Positions 8,553 through 18,559 of a DNA stretch of 64,000 nt are shown in pieces. The first letter of the stretch is position 1. Every line of letters begins with the position of its first letter. The stretch is taken from the NCBI RefSeq assembly GCF_001579945.1, contig NZ_CP011971.1:2196001-2260000 (forward strand), in the 5' to 3' direction. Position numbers and translations under genes: made by a program. Below the pieces are notes generated by a model. The model saw only the letters and a list, made by a program, of their open reading frames with translations, made no database searches and was not told where the DNA came from. This DNA is from Steroidobacter denitrificans (GTDB taxonomy: Bacteria; Pseudomonadota; Gammaproteobacteria; Steroidobacterales; Steroidobacteraceae).

Positions 8553-9884
8553 ATGAAGGCGGTCCTCATCACGCCCTATGGCGGGGCTAACCTGGGGGAT
8601 GCCGCCATACAGGAGGCGGTGATCTACAATCTCCGTGCACGAATGGATGGAGTCGGCATCCGGATGGCGACGCTCGCGCCGGAACGCACCGAGGCTCTGC
8701 ACGGAATACCTTCATTCCCCTTGACGGCACTGGAGATTCCCCACTATTCCGAGGGCATCCGGGCGCGGCTACTGCCGCAGCGGCCATCCCACGCGAATGC
8801 TGACCCCACGAAAGCCGACCAATCTTCGTGGCGTTCCCAGGCAAAAGCTCTGCTGCGCAAGATGCCATGGATCTTCCATGTGCTTCGCTCGGGCAAGCAG
8901 ATCCTTCGGACGTGCATTGGATTTCCCGGCCTTTTATTCCGCGAGATGCGGCATCTGATCGCGGCGCAGCATTTCGCGCGTGGCGCCGACTATTTCATCG
9001 TGTCCGGGGGCGGCCAGATCGACGACTACTGGGGCGGACCATGGGGCCATCCGTATACCTTGATGAAATGGAGCTTCCTTGCACGCCTGACCGGAGCACG
9101 CCTCGTGTTCCTGAGCATCGGCGTATGCTCGCTGCAATCGGCGCTGAGCAGGCAATTCGTGAAGTCCGCCCTGCGACGTGCCGCCTATCGTTCGTACCGC
9201 GACGAGATTTCCAAAAGGCTACTGTCGCACCTTGCTTTCACGCTCAACGATCCCGTCTGCCCTGATCTCGCCTTCTCGTTTCCCCCTGCTCGCGCGCGGG
9301 TTCAGGCTCCGCCGCGCAAGGAACGGGTCGTTGGCATCAGCCCCATCGCCTATCTCAGGTCGAACTGGCCCAAGCAGGACGGTTCTACGTACGACGCATA
9401 CATGCGGGCGCTGACGGCATTCGCCATCGGCCTCATCCGGCGAGGGTATGCTGTCGTGCTGTTTTCCAGTGACGGCGCTGACTGGCACCCGGTCCACGAA
9501 ATGCATGCCGCCCTGTTGGCCATGCCAGAGGTAAATCACGACAATCTCCGTTCGGTGCTCCCGACAACCGTGGATGAACTGTTCGCGGTCCTGGCACAAG
9601 TCGACGTCGTGGTCGCCAGCCGGCTTCATGGCATCTTGCTGGCACATCTTGCGCACAAGCCCGTAGTAGCCATCTCGTACGATCGAAAAGTCGACACTCA
9701 TATGGCTTACATGGAACAGACATCGTACCGCCTCGACATCCACTCGGTGGACGCGGCAGCCATCGACAGAACCTTTCAGGATTTTCTCGGACAAACAAAA
9801 GAAAACAGCCGCTCCGTGTCGGCATCATCCGCACGCCTGTCCGAGTTGGTTGCATCTCAGTACGATACGCTTATCCAGGCGTAG
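8553..9884 (+). CDS. Polysaccharide pyruvyl transferase family protein
   Basis: 443 aa. The N-terminal ITPYGGANLGDAAIQEAV is the glycine-rich GDxxI block of the PS_pyruv_trans family (WcaK/AmsJ/CsaB). The middle has SGGGQIDDYWGG, and the C-terminal part has the typical ASRLHGILLAHLAHKPVVAISYDRK. Members add a pyruvate ketal from phosphoenolpyruvate to a hexose, giving negative charge to exopolysaccharides. The next glycosyltransferase starts three bases after its stop, so the two are almost certainly translated from one message. Confidence 0.87.
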   Translation: MKAVLITPYGGANLGDAAIQEAVIYNLRARMDGVGIRMATLAPERTEALHGIPSFPLTALEIPHYSEGIRARLLPQRPSHANADPTKADQSSWRSQAKALLRKMPWIFHVLRSGKQILRTCIGFPGLLFREMRHLIAAQHFARGADYFIVSGGGQIDDYWGGPWGHPYTLMKWSFLARLTGARLVFLSIGVCSLQSALSRQFVKSALRRAAYRSYRDEISKRLLSHLAFTLNDPVCPDLAFSFPPARARVQAPPRKERVVGISPIAYLRSNWPKQDGSTYDAYMRALTAFAIGLIRRGYAVVLFSSDGADWHPVHEMHAALLAMPEVNHDNLRSVLPTTVDELFAVLAQVDVVVASRLHGILLAHLAHKPVVAISYDRKVDTHMAYMEQTSYRLDIHSVDAAAIDRTFQDFLGQTKENSRSVSASSARLSELVASQYDTLIQA

Positions 9885-9887
9885 TAC

Positions 9888-10880
9888 ATGAGCACTTCAA
9901 TCCCTCTGGTCAGCGTGGTGACCCCGTTTTACAACACCGACGCGTATCTCGCCGACTGCATCAAGAGCGTGATCGTGCAATCGTACGGGAACTGGGAGTA
10001 TATTCTCGTCAACAATAAGAGTACCGATCGATCTGCGGACATTGCCCGTGAATACGCCCGGACCGATAGTCGTATTCGTGTCGTCGAGACACCTGAATTT
10101 TTGTCCCAGGTTCAGAACTATAATTTTGCCCTGCAACAGATCTCTTCGAGAAGCGCTTACTGCAAGATTGTCCAGGCCGACGACTGGATATTCCCTGAAT
10201 GCATCTCGCGTATGGTCGAAGTCGGTGAAACTCATCCGTCGACGGGAGTGATCAGCGCCTATCGGTTGTGCGGCACGCAGGTCAGAAATGTCGGCCTGGA
10301 TTGCAGGACGGATTTCTTCATGGGCCGGCGCGCAGGCAGGGCTCAATTGCTGCACGGGGGTAATTATTTCGGCTCTCCCAGTTCTGTCATGTTCCGCGCG
10401 GAAATTGTCAGAAAAATGCAGCCCTTCTACAGGGAGAACATTCCCTGTGAGGACACAGCTGCCTGCCTCGATGTGCTGAAGAACCACGATCTCGGTTTCA
10501 TTCACCAGATCGGCTCCTTCGAACGTGAGGACAATCCATCCATATCGGCTCGCCTGCGCTTGGTGGACCCGGACTGGCTTTTGTCACGGTTCATCCTGAT
10601 CCTCGACTATGGCAGGGATTTCCTGACCGAGGCCGAATTCAGCGAAACATTCGCCGGCATCCGACACGACTATTTTCGTTTTCTAGCCAGAAATACCTGG
10701 CTCTTCAGAGAATCCGCCTTCTGGACCTATCATCTGGAAGGGATGCGTTCCAGCGGTTACGTCTTTCGATATCGTTCCATGATCAAGCCGCTGCTCATGG
10801 AATTTGGAAATATGCTCGGCAATCCGAAAAACTCCATTGCGAGCCTGTTGGCACGAATACGTCATCGGGCCGGAACCTGA
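9888..10880 (+). CDS. Glycosyltransferase family 2
   Basis: 330 aa. N-terminal GT-A fold beginning LVSVVTPFYNTDAYLADCIKSV, with NNKSTDRSADIA as the nucleotide-binding block and QADDWIFPE as the metal-binding DxD equivalent. A central CEDTAACLDV occupies the ED catalytic-base position of this family. The C-terminal 80 residues are charged and helical, without convincing membrane segments, so it probably docks at the membrane rather than spanning it. Inferred to add one sugar of the repeat unit. Confidence 0.87.
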   Translation: MSTSIPLVSVVTPFYNTDAYLADCIKSVIVQSYGNWEYILVNNKSTDRSADIAREYARTDSRIRVVETPEFLSQVQNYNFALQQISSRSAYCKIVQADDWIFPECISRMVEVGETHPSTGVISAYRLCGTQVRNVGLDCRTDFFMGRRAGRAQLLHGGNYFGSPSSVMFRAEIVRKMQPFYRENIPCEDTAACLDVLKNHDLGFIHQIGSFEREDNPSISARLRLVDPDWLLSRFILILDYGRDFLTEAEFSETFAGIRHDYFRFLARNTWLFRESAFWTYHLEGMRSSGYVFRYRSMIKPLLMEFGNMLGNPKNSIASLLARIRHRAGT

Positions 10881-10927
10881 GCTTTTCTGGAACGAAATAT
10901 CTCTCTGGAACTCAAATCAGATTCAAA

Positions 10928-11986
10928 ATGACCGGTACACCGGAAATTTCCTTCGCCAGCCTGCCGCTCGTCAGCGTCATCATTCCCACATTCAATCGGG
11001 CATCTCTGCTGCAATCCGCCATCGAATCCGTACTCGATCAGGATGGCGTCAATGCCGAAATCGTCGTAGTTGATGATGGATCAACGGACAGTACCCCGGA
11101 AATAGTGCGTCCTTATGTCGACAGAAAACAGATCATTTATCTACGGCGTACGGAATCGAAGGGACCTGCGGCGGCGCGTAATCTGGGTATCAATGCCAGC
11201 CGCGGAGATTACATCAGTTTCCTGGATTCAGACGACACCTTGAGCAGCGACAGCCTGTACCTCAGGTTGTCAGCACTGCAACACCGGCCGGAGATCGGCC
11301 TGCTGTTCAGCGACTACGACGAAGCCCGCCTGGAGAATGAGGGTCGCGTCGTTTTCCGCCGGAATGCCTTGTCGGCTCGCGAGCAGTTGCAACTGGAAGC
11401 CCGCAGTCACGTGGAGGAAGTCGATGGACGCCTGCATCTCTTCTCCTCGACAATATTCCACGATCTGCTCGTGCTTCGCAGGCTCGTATGGACGGGCACG
11501 GTCATGATTCCAAGGCATGCCTTGCAAGCAGTAGGATCTTTCAACGAGACCCATCGGATCGCGGAAGATATCGATCTGTGGTTTCGCATCGCGCGCCGGT
11601 ACAAACTCGCTTATCTGGATAAGTCCACAGCCACATATCTTCTGCATGGAGATGGCATCACCAATAATTTCGGCCTGTACTACAGTTCGACGGTTTCCGT
11701 CCTGTCGAATTTCCTGGCGAGCGCGGAAATACCGCGGACATACAAGGATAAGATCAAGAAGAAAATAGCCGCCTATTGCTACACTCTGGGCGCTCATTAT
11801 CTTGCTCAAGCCGATTACGCCCAGGCTCGCCGCTATTATCGCAAAGCGTTGCGGCACGACCGGGGCAAACTCGGTCATTATGGGTTCACGCTCTTTACAC
11901 TCTTGCCTGCTCCCGTCATCGATACGGTACGATCCTTGCGCCGCTCAGCAAGGAAGCGGCTGGGAACCGCCGGGAACTCCACTTGA
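10928..11986 (+). CDS. Glycosyltransferase family 2
   Basis: 352 aa. Canonical GT2 blocks: LVSVIIPTFNRASLLQSAI, IVVVDDGSTDST, a GPAAARNLGI acceptor loop, SFLDSDDTL as the DxD-type metal site and AEDIDLWFRIA as the catalytic ED block. The C-terminal part (about residues 250-340) contains a helical stretch ending in a basic tail (RSLRRSARKRLG), suited to membrane association. Last gene of the plus-strand run that begins with the acyltransferase; it converges on the next GT2 gene with about 125 bases between, where no clear terminator hairpin is seen. Confidence 0.87.
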   Translation: MTGTPEISFASLPLVSVIIPTFNRASLLQSAIESVLDQDGVNAEIVVVDDGSTDSTPEIVRPYVDRKQIIYLRRTESKGPAAARNLGINASRGDYISFLDSDDTLSSDSLYLRLSALQHRPEIGLLFSDYDEARLENEGRVVFRRNALSAREQLQLEARSHVEEVDGRLHLFSSTIFHDLLVLRRLVWTGTVMIPRHALQAVGSFNETHRIAEDIDLWFRIARRYKLAYLDKSTATYLLHGDGITNNFGLYYSSTVSVLSNFLASAEIPRTYKDKIKKKIAAYCYTLGAHYLAQADYAQARRYYRKALRHDRGKLGHYGFTLFTLLPAPVIDTVRSLRRSARKRLGTAGNST

Positions 11987-12112
11987 AATCATGAATGCGC
12001 CCTGGTCGATTGAAATCGACGCACCCTCTTCGCCACGGTAGATCAGGTATCGCACGGCCACCCGGTTTTTTTTCGCCGGCATATGAGCAACCTCGACGAG
12101 GTAAGCCGTGGT

Positions 12113-13105
12113 CTATGGCTTCACTGCACTCAGGACGCTTTTTACCAGCTCTTTGGCCACCCGCAAGTCAGGTGGATGCCCAAACTTCAGAGCAGTCCAG
12201 ATATGGCGCAATGCCCGTCCGGGAGCGTTGGGATGATCGAATTCGGCAAAGGCCATGTGAAAATTGGCAATCTGGCGTTCCAGCAGGCGGCGATTCTCCG
12301 AACTCGCCTCGTCCACAAGCAACTTCTCGCGGCTGGCGATCTTGTACTGCAGTATGTGTCCGGTACGCCGGGACATGTTGGATTCATGCATGCGGCGCAA
12401 AAAACCGGTCGCTGCGATGATCCCCAGGCCGCCATCACGGGCCAAGCGGTAGATCAAATCCAGGTCTTCACTCGCGCGTAGATTCTCGTCGAAGGGCTGC
12501 ACCCGCTCGAAGACGGATCGACGCATCATGGGAGATCCGGCGATGGCATAGTTCTCGGTAATGAGAATCCGGGTCGCAGTATATGCATCGAGCAGGAACT
12601 CCTCCCCACCGTATCGCGCCGCCTCTCGACGCAACTGGTCGCAGGATGCAAAGTGGGTCTGCGACGCCTCGCCATGCTCATCGAAGTTGCGATAGTCCAT
12701 CAAGACCGTATCACAGCCGGGGTTACGGCGTAGAAAATCGACCTGGCGCTGCAACTTGTCCGGCACCATGAGATCGTCTGCGTCGAAAAACGTTACAAAC
12801 TCTCCCTGAGCCAGGCGCAACCCGTGATTTCGCGGCGAGGAGCAACCACCGCTGTTGGGCTGCCACAGCAAGGTAACCTTGGGTGCGTATGCTCGAACGA
12901 CCTCAGCGGTGTTGTCGGTCGAGCCGTCGTCGACGACAAGTACCTCGGTCGCATCGTATGACTGTCGGAAGATGCTTTGGAGCGTCTCGCCGATCAGGCC
13001 CGCAGCGTTGTATGCTGGAATGATGACGGAAACGAGGCCAAGCCTGCTCACATCACCGCATACCGGCGCCACGGAATCCAATTCGCTGCGAGATTCTCCC
13101 TCCAT
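12113..13105 (-). CDS. Glycosyltransferase family 2
   Basis: 330 aa from the ATG at 13105, chosen because GGAGGAGGT lies directly before it. In-frame ATGs at 13120 and 13129 and an earlier start at 13201 are possible but lack a ribosome site. GT2 blocks: LVSVIIPAYNAAGLIGETL, VLVVDDGSTDNTAEV, FFDADDLMVPDK (DxD-type) and ASEDLDLIYRLA (ED base). It is transcribed away from the asparagine synthase gene, sharing its 287-base upstream region. Sugar specificity cannot be read from the sequence. Confidence 0.87.
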   Translation of the reverse strand: MEGESRSELDSVAPVCGDVSRLGLVSVIIPAYNAAGLIGETLQSIFRQSYDATEVLVVDDGSTDNTAEVVRAYAPKVTLLWQPNSGGCSSPRNHGLRLAQGEFVTFFDADDLMVPDKLQRQVDFLRRNPGCDTVLMDYRNFDEHGEASQTHFASCDQLRREAARYGGEEFLLDAYTATRILITENYAIAGSPMMRRSVFERVQPFDENLRASEDLDLIYRLARDGGLGIIAATGFLRRMHESNMSRRTGHILQYKIASREKLLVDEASSENRRLLERQIANFHMAFAEFDHPNAPGRALRHIWTALKFGHPPDLRVAKELVKSVLSAVKP

Positions 13106-13392
13106 ACCTCCTCCAGACATGATGAACATACACTCGCAGTTTTTCGCGACGTGCGGCGATACGCCATGATATCGCCGCCGATACTCGCTGGTGTGACGCA
13201 ACTCTGAAAAGGTAATACTAGCTTCAGTGTATATTGCGCTCAGCTGTCATCGCCGAAGTCAAAGTAACCCGCTTGGGCGAGGAAGACGACATTGATGATC
13301 ATACGCAGCGCCGCATAAGCAAAGTCTGGCCAAGCGGTCCATTTCCAGCAGGCAGATTCTCGCCCGGACACCAGCAAGGAATATCTGACCAC

Positions 13393-15300
13393 ATGTGTGG
13401 AATCTGTGGCTTTCTAGGGGTTGGCGCAGGCTTCAATGAGGAGATGCTGCACCGGATGAATGCCCGCATCGTCCGTCGCGGCCCGGATGGCGCCGGCCAC
13501 TATTTTGACAGCCGAGTCGGCCTGGCCATGCGCCGCCTGGCAATCATCGACCTCGGCGGCGGCCAGCAACCCATATTCAACGAGGATAAATCAGCCTGCG
13601 TCGTATTTAATGGCGAAATTTACAATTACCGGGAAGTTCGACGTCAACTTCAGGCAAAGGGACACCGTTTCAGCACGGACAGCGACACCGAAGTCATCGT
13701 GCACCTCTACGATGAATACGGCGCGGACCTGCCTAGGTATCTGGAAGGCATGTTTGCGTTCGCGCTCTGGGACCTGCGCAGGCAAACCTTGCTCCTGGCA
13801 CGCGACCGGTTGGGAATCAAGCCCCTTTACATCGCCCGGCTTCCCCAGGGAGTACTGTTCGGATCGGAAATGAAATCGCTGCTGGAAACCGGATTGGTTC
13901 CCAATGACATTGATCTGCAGGCGGTCGATGAGTACCTCACCTACACCAATATCCCCTGCCCTCGCACCATCTACCGGGCCATCACGCAGCTTGAACCTGG
14001 CACCACCCTGACCGTCCAAACCGACGGCACCGCAACAGCAACACAGTACTGGTCAGTACCCGAGGTCTCCGAGGAATCCCGCTCAGAAGCCGAATGGATC
14101 CTCGCCTGTGAGACAAATCTACGTGCAGCAGTCGAGAGCCACCTGGTGAGCGATGTCCCGGTCGGAGCATTTCTGTCCGGCGGCGTGGACAGCGGCCTAC
14201 TGGTCGCTCTCATGGCCGATATCCTGGGCCGGCCGGTGGAGACCTTCACCGTAGGCTTCCAGGGAGCCGGTTCTGCCTTTATCGACGAGCGCACGTACGC
14301 TCGGGCACTGGTGGAGCGCTACGGACTCAGCCATCACGAAATCGATACCACGCCCAACTTCGAAGAGATCGTCTGGGACATCGTCGAAGCTTTCGACCAG
14401 CCCTTTGCAGACGACTCGGTCATCCCATCCTACTATGTATCCAAAGCAGCCTCCCAGCACGTCAAGGTGGCCATGACAGGCCTGGGCGGAGACGAACTGT
14501 TCGGTGGCTACCGCCGGCATCTTGGACTGCAACTCGGAGAGTACTATGCCCGGATACCATCCTTGTTACGTCGAGGCCTCATCGAACCGCTCATCCGCCA
14601 GCTACCGGATTCGCGAAACTCCAGTGACACTATCGATCATTTGAAGCGCTTCATCCGTTCGGCCGGTCAGCCTGCCGAGCTTCGCTATCAGGACTCGATG
14701 GCAACGCTGGCCTGGGAGCAGCGCCGCAAGCTATTCACGCCCGATGTCACGAGTGCTATCGATTCCCGCATGACTTCCAATATCATCACCTCAGCATTTG
14801 GAAGCAATGCCGACGGTAGCGTCCTGGAACGGGCGCTTCGAACAGACCTGCGCACCTACCTGCTAGACGATATATTGACGCTGACCGACAGGCTCAGCAT
14901 GTGGCACTCCCTCGAGCTTCGAGTACCTTTCCTGGACCATCGGTTTGTCGAGCTCGCCGGACGAATCCCGGCGAACCTGAAGATACGCGGCTCAATACAG
15001 AAATATCTTCTCAAGAAGATTGCGGAACGGTGGCTACCCCGTGACATGATCTACCATAAAAAACAAGGCTTCGAGGCACCGATGGGGCGTTGGCTACGGG
15101 GACCGCTGCTGCCTTTCTTCGATTCCATAGTGAACGCCTCCACTTTGGCAAACATAGGGCTATTCAATACCGAAGAAATACTGCGGCTGCGCAATGAGCA
15201 TATCGCCGGACGACAGAAAAACAATAAAGTGCTGTTTTCCGTTCTGATGTTCTGCCTCTGGCACCAGCGTGCCAACCATCCGACTCCTGTCACCGCTTAG
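13393..15300 (+). CDS. asnB: Asparagine synthase-type amidotransferase (XrtA-associated)
   Basis: 635 aa from ATG 13393. This start is fixed because glutamine amidotransferases of this class need Cys at position 2 after Met removal, and the product begins MCGICGF; the open frame upstream is not used. The N-terminal class-II glutaminase domain shows RRGPDGAGHY, AMRRLAIIDL and FNGEIYNYRE. The synthase domain has the PP-loop SGGVDSG near residue 262 and the conserved TGLGGDELFGGYRRH. Length and context match the exosortase-A-associated amidotransferase found in XrtA exopolysaccharide loci. Inferred role: amidation of a sugar-linked acid or amino acid in the polymer rather than bulk asparagine synthesis. 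Confidence 0.87.
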   Translation: MCGICGFLGVGAGFNEEMLHRMNARIVRRGPDGAGHYFDSRVGLAMRRLAIIDLGGGQQPIFNEDKSACVVFNGEIYNYREVRRQLQAKGHRFSTDSDTEVIVHLYDEYGADLPRYLEGMFAFALWDLRRQTLLLARDRLGIKPLYIARLPQGVLFGSEMKSLLETGLVPNDIDLQAVDEYLTYTNIPCPRTIYRAITQLEPGTTLTVQTDGTATATQYWSVPEVSEESRSEAEWILACETNLRAAVESHLVSDVPVGAFLSGGVDSGLLVALMADILGRPVETFTVGFQGAGSAFIDERTYARALVERYGLSHHEIDTTPNFEEIVWDIVEAFDQPFADDSVIPSYYVSKAASQHVKVAMTGLGGDELFGGYRRHLGLQLGEYYARIPSLLRRGLIEPLIRQLPDSRNSSDTIDHLKRFIRSAGQPAELRYQDSMATLAWEQRRKLFTPDVTSAIDSRMTSNIITSAFGSNADGSVLERALRTDLRTYLLDDILTLTDRLSMWHSLELRVPFLDHRFVELAGRIPANLKIRGSIQKYLLKKIAERWLPRDMIYHKKQGFEAPMGRWLRGPLLPFFDSIVNASTLANIGLFNTEEILRLRNEHIAGRQKNNKVLFSVLMFCLWHQRANHPTPVTA

Positions 15301-15307
15301 CCAGATC

Positions 15308-16276
15308 ATGTCGAATGTTCTGTTCCTGACCTGGATTCAACATCGTCGCACGCGACATCTGTGCGAACGCCTTGATATTCCTCTGGTAGAACTAGTCTCT
15401 AAACGTAGAGGCATATTTCGCTACATAGAACTTACAATAAGAACACTTCAATCCTTGAAGACACGACGGCCACGCGTACTTATTGTTCAGAGCCCATCCG
15501 TAGTTTTATCTCTGTTATGCTTACTACTACGATCAGCTTTTCGTTATCGACTGATCATTGACGCGCATAACGAGGCTGTTGAGCCTTACCTGCATTCTTC
15601 GATTTTGATGCGATTTATTACCCGTCTGATTCTCAACAAATCCGATACTGTTATCGTTACGAATAAACAGTTAGCGAACCGCGTCGCCCAACAAGGTGGG
15701 CATCCCATCATCCTACCTGACGGTATACCAACCCCCCCTCCAGTAACAAAGATTAAGCTGAACGGCAGGTTCAATATTGTTTTGATCTCCACCTTTGCAG
15801 GTGACGAACCTTTCAATATCGTCGTAGATGCAATGCATCTAGCAGAACCAGAAATCCAGCTCTACGTCACCGGCAATCCAGAGAAACTAACCGAAAAAAT
15901 ACGTAACTCTCTTCCAGAAAATATAACTCTCACCGGCTTTCTTAGTGAAAATAATTACTGGTCAATCCTCGCATCTGCTAACGCAATCATGGATTTGACA
16001 ACGATGGATAATTGTTTGGTCTGCGGCGCCTACGAAGCTATTGCGCTAGAACAACCACTATTACTCTCAAAAAACGCTGCGAGCATGGAGCTTTTCTCCG
16101 ATTTCGCCGTGTTTACAACAAACACAACTCAAGGACTAATTTCGGCAATTAACCAGCTTCGACTTCGCCACCAAGACATCCGCACTGCCTTTCCAATTGC
16201 ACGGCAACTTTTTGAAAAAAAATGGAACGCTCATGCGGAGGAGTTACTACGTTTAACTCGGCCGAGCGATTTTTAA
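15308..16276 (+). CDS. Glycosyltransferase (GT-B, family 4-like)
   Basis: 322 aa from ATG 15308, seven bases after the asparagine synthase stop; a longer frame would overlap that gene. The fold is GT-B-like: an N-terminal membrane-association region (RYRLIIDAHNEAVEP), then VIVTNKQLANRV, FNIVLISTFAGDEPF, LYVTGNPEKL and a C-terminal NCLVCGAYEAIALEQPLLLS, which takes the place of the EX7E donor site. Base composition falls here (the row at 15481 is 38% GC by count, against 62% at 15061). The gene therefore marks the left edge of the low-GC block. Confidence 0.8.
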   Translation: MSNVLFLTWIQHRRTRHLCERLDIPLVELVSKRRGIFRYIELTIRTLQSLKTRRPRVLIVQSPSVVLSLLCLLLRSAFRYRLIIDAHNEAVEPYLHSSILMRFITRLILNKSDTVIVTNKQLANRVAQQGGHPIILPDGIPTPPPVTKIKLNGRFNIVLISTFAGDEPFNIVVDAMHLAEPEIQLYVTGNPEKLTEKIRNSLPENITLTGFLSENNYWSILASANAIMDLTTMDNCLVCGAYEAIALEQPLLLSKNAASMELFSDFAVFTTNTTQGLISAINQLRLRHQDIRTAFPIARQLFEKKWNAHAEELLRLTRPSDF

Positions 16277-16284
16277 TGATACTT

Positions 16285-17394
16285 CTATTGTCGCCCACCG
16301 AGTAACGCATCGTATGCGCGATATAAACAACTTCTAACCTTCCCATCAACGTGCTGAACTGATCGAAGCTCAATACTTGCCTGGCTCAGGCGCTGCTTAT
16401 AGTCAGCCTTCTTACCCTCGCCTGCCAAGAAGTCATATATTTTGACGCCATCATGCGCAGCATCCTCAATCGAAAATCCCAAGTGAAGCAATCCTAGAGA
16501 GAGTTTATTATCGAAAGTCTGATCAAATCCCATTTGCAAATTGTATTGTCGTTTTTCAATCCTGACGTCATATAAAATTGAGATCGGTCGCCCCCCTACT
16601 AGCAGCCGTGACATCCTTAATATTCCACGCTTCATAGCTGCTAAGATAAAATTAGAATGAAACTCCAACCTCTCACCGCTAAAGGCGGGACTTCCCCATC
16701 GGGTGGCATGCAATAAATTTAGCTCATGCAACGCATGTAGCGCTTCCTCTCTCGTGTTGATAAACAAGAATTCCACCCTTCCATGTCTTTCTAATCTGCG
16801 CCTCAAATTAAGAAGCGATCGCCGTGCAGAGGCGCTTATGTTCGATAAATAAACCGAGAATCCTCCATCGATATCGGCCTGATAACTAATTGATGCGTCT
16901 ACGGATCGAGTATAACTAGCGCAGCCAAATCGATGCTCCAATGCCTCCACCCACATATTTGGGGCACGGGTGGAGACAATTATTATTTCAGGATGCGCAT
17001 ACAGTTCCTTGATGTATTTTATACAAGCTTTTTGAACACCAAGGTAAGCGTCCTTCGTAGCAACAATATCCAGATATTCGCTAAGTTGCACATCGGGATT
17101 CCGCCAACTCATTCCTACAAGCTGAACAGTAGTCGTTGGAAAAAATACTTTTCTCGACTCACTCCGACAATAAAATGGCGCGATACCGACCAGCATATCT
17201 TTACAATATATCGCCAGAACGCATAACTTCGCCTCGAGCTTCGATCCAAAAATACGCCACCATAACGTTGTCCACATCCAAGAATTAAATAGTGGATCAG
17301 CATTAGATGCAGACATGATGCGATGGTATTCTTTATCGGATGCAAGCCAGTCGACCTCGCTCCACCGCTCGACCCTGTAATCAATATCAGTCAT
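16285..17394 (-). CDS. GNAT-superfamily protein, BcsL/CelD (FemAB-like) type
   Basis: 369 aa from ATG 17394; a TTG 18 bases upstream is less likely. Residues about 170-320 fit the acetyltransferase_6 domain of CelD/BcsL proteins: ISASARRSLLNLRRRLERHG, a middle LHELNLLHATRWG, and the C-terminal LGLLHLGFSIEDAAHDGVKIYDFLAGEGKKADYK. Related FemAB-like proteins occur in XrtA exopolysaccharide loci and in cellulose operons, where an acyl or aminoacyl transfer to the polymer or a carrier is proposed. It is paired with the next GT4 gene on the same strand and converges on the GT gene before it with only eight bases between. The acyl donor is unknown. Confidence 0.75.
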   Translation of the reverse strand: MTDIDYRVERWSEVDWLASDKEYHRIMSASNADPLFNSWMWTTLWWRIFGSKLEAKLCVLAIYCKDMLVGIAPFYCRSESRKVFFPTTTVQLVGMSWRNPDVQLSEYLDIVATKDAYLGVQKACIKYIKELYAHPEIIIVSTRAPNMWVEALEHRFGCASYTRSVDASISYQADIDGGFSVYLSNISASARRSLLNLRRRLERHGRVEFLFINTREEALHALHELNLLHATRWGSPAFSGERLEFHSNFILAAMKRGILRMSRLLVGGRPISILYDVRIEKRQYNLQMGFDQTFDNKLSLGLLHLGFSIEDAAHDGVKIYDFLAGEGKKADYKQRLSQASIELRSVQHVDGKVRSCLYRAYDALLGGRQ

Positions 17395-17455
17395 CCAAGA
17401 TCTCGACGCCAATGATTCGCACCAGATACGTATTCGCCATTGGTTTTTCGGCGCT

Positions 17456-18559
17456 TCAATTTGACAAATACAAGTCGCGATAGAGGTTGATATACGCGTC
17501 TCCCATCGATTTCGATGAGAATCGTTCGGACAATTCTGCTTTTGCCGTTGCAGCCAACGATAGTCGAAACTTATCGTCGTTATATAGGCGAAGTATTGCT
17601 GAACGAATTGATAACGGGTTGGCCGGCGGGATCAATAGAGCCGTCCTTTCGTGCTGAAGAACTTCAGCTAATCCGCCTACGTTGCTAGCGCAAACTGGAG
17701 TGCCGGCACACACCGCCTCTAGCAGGGTATATGGCAATCCCTCATGCTGCGAAGGTATGAGGAGAAGGTCTGCGTGTGCCGCAAATCTTGCTCCATCTGA
17801 TCTGAACCCGTGGAAGACAATCGATGCTTCCCGCGGGCCGCGTTTAGCCAAAGTAGTAAGTGTATAGTACAAGGGACCGTCGCCAACAATATGCAACTTG
17901 ATCTTATCTGGAACGTCCAGATCTTGCATGGCATCAATCGCATATTGCACACCCTTCACATTCTCTAACCGCCCGAGCACCACTAAATTGAAATACTCCT
18001 TTGAGAACTCTTCAGGGCGTATAAGATTAGAAATTCGTGAAGAATCTATACCATTATGAATGATCCTAGAGGCCATGCCTTCGTGTTCGGTCAAACAGGA
18101 TAGCCGTAGTTCCTCGGTTACATAGACAACGGTAGCTTCGACTCGTCGAGAAAGACTGTTCTCGAGTTTTCTATAAACATTGCTAGTCAGCCGCTGTAGC
18201 ACACTCCCCCTTCCAACTTCAACTCGACCATGCTCGGTCTTTACAAGCGTGAATCCTTTACGAGGGCGTGCCAACGCCGCCAGAATGGTCGCCTTGTAAC
18301 CATGCGTATGAACAACATTATAGGTTTGTAGAACAGACCGCAGATCGAACAAGGCTTGAAAATCGAAGCGCCTGCCATTTCCGGTTATGTATGGGTCCGC
18401 ACCCAGCGCTCGTGCTTGTGTAGCCAACTCTCGATCATGCAACAAGATTAGTTTACATGTGATCGATTGATTTTGTAGATGATCGAGTAGGCTAAGAATC
18501 TGGCGTTCAGCGCCTCCAAAAAATTCGCCTGGTGCTACAATAGCTAGCTTGAGATTCAT
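17456..18559 (-). CDS. Glycosyltransferase family 4
   Basis: 367 aa. A clean GT4: N-terminal IVAPGEFFGGAERQILSLLDHL is the acceptor-side loop, VVHTHGYKATILAAL the second strand, and the C-terminal donor domain has LVVLGRLENVKGVQYAIDAM, LHIVGDGPLYYTL and SQHEGLPYTLLEAVCAGTPV with VGGLAEVL. Transcribed toward the GNAT gene. Composition is low-GC like its neighbours, suggesting the whole block was acquired together. Confidence 0.88.
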   Translation of the reverse strand: MNLKLAIVAPGEFFGGAERQILSLLDHLQNQSITCKLILLHDRELATQARALGADPYITGNGRRFDFQALFDLRSVLQTYNVVHTHGYKATILAALARPRKGFTLVKTEHGRVEVGRGSVLQRLTSNVYRKLENSLSRRVEATVVYVTEELRLSCLTEHEGMASRIIHNGIDSSRISNLIRPEEFSKEYFNLVVLGRLENVKGVQYAIDAMQDLDVPDKIKLHIVGDGPLYYTLTTLAKRGPREASIVFHGFRSDGARFAAHADLLLIPSQHEGLPYTLLEAVCAGTPVCASNVGGLAEVLQHERTALLIPPANPLSIRSAILRLYNDDKFRLSLAATAKAELSERFSSKSMGDAYINLYRDLYLSN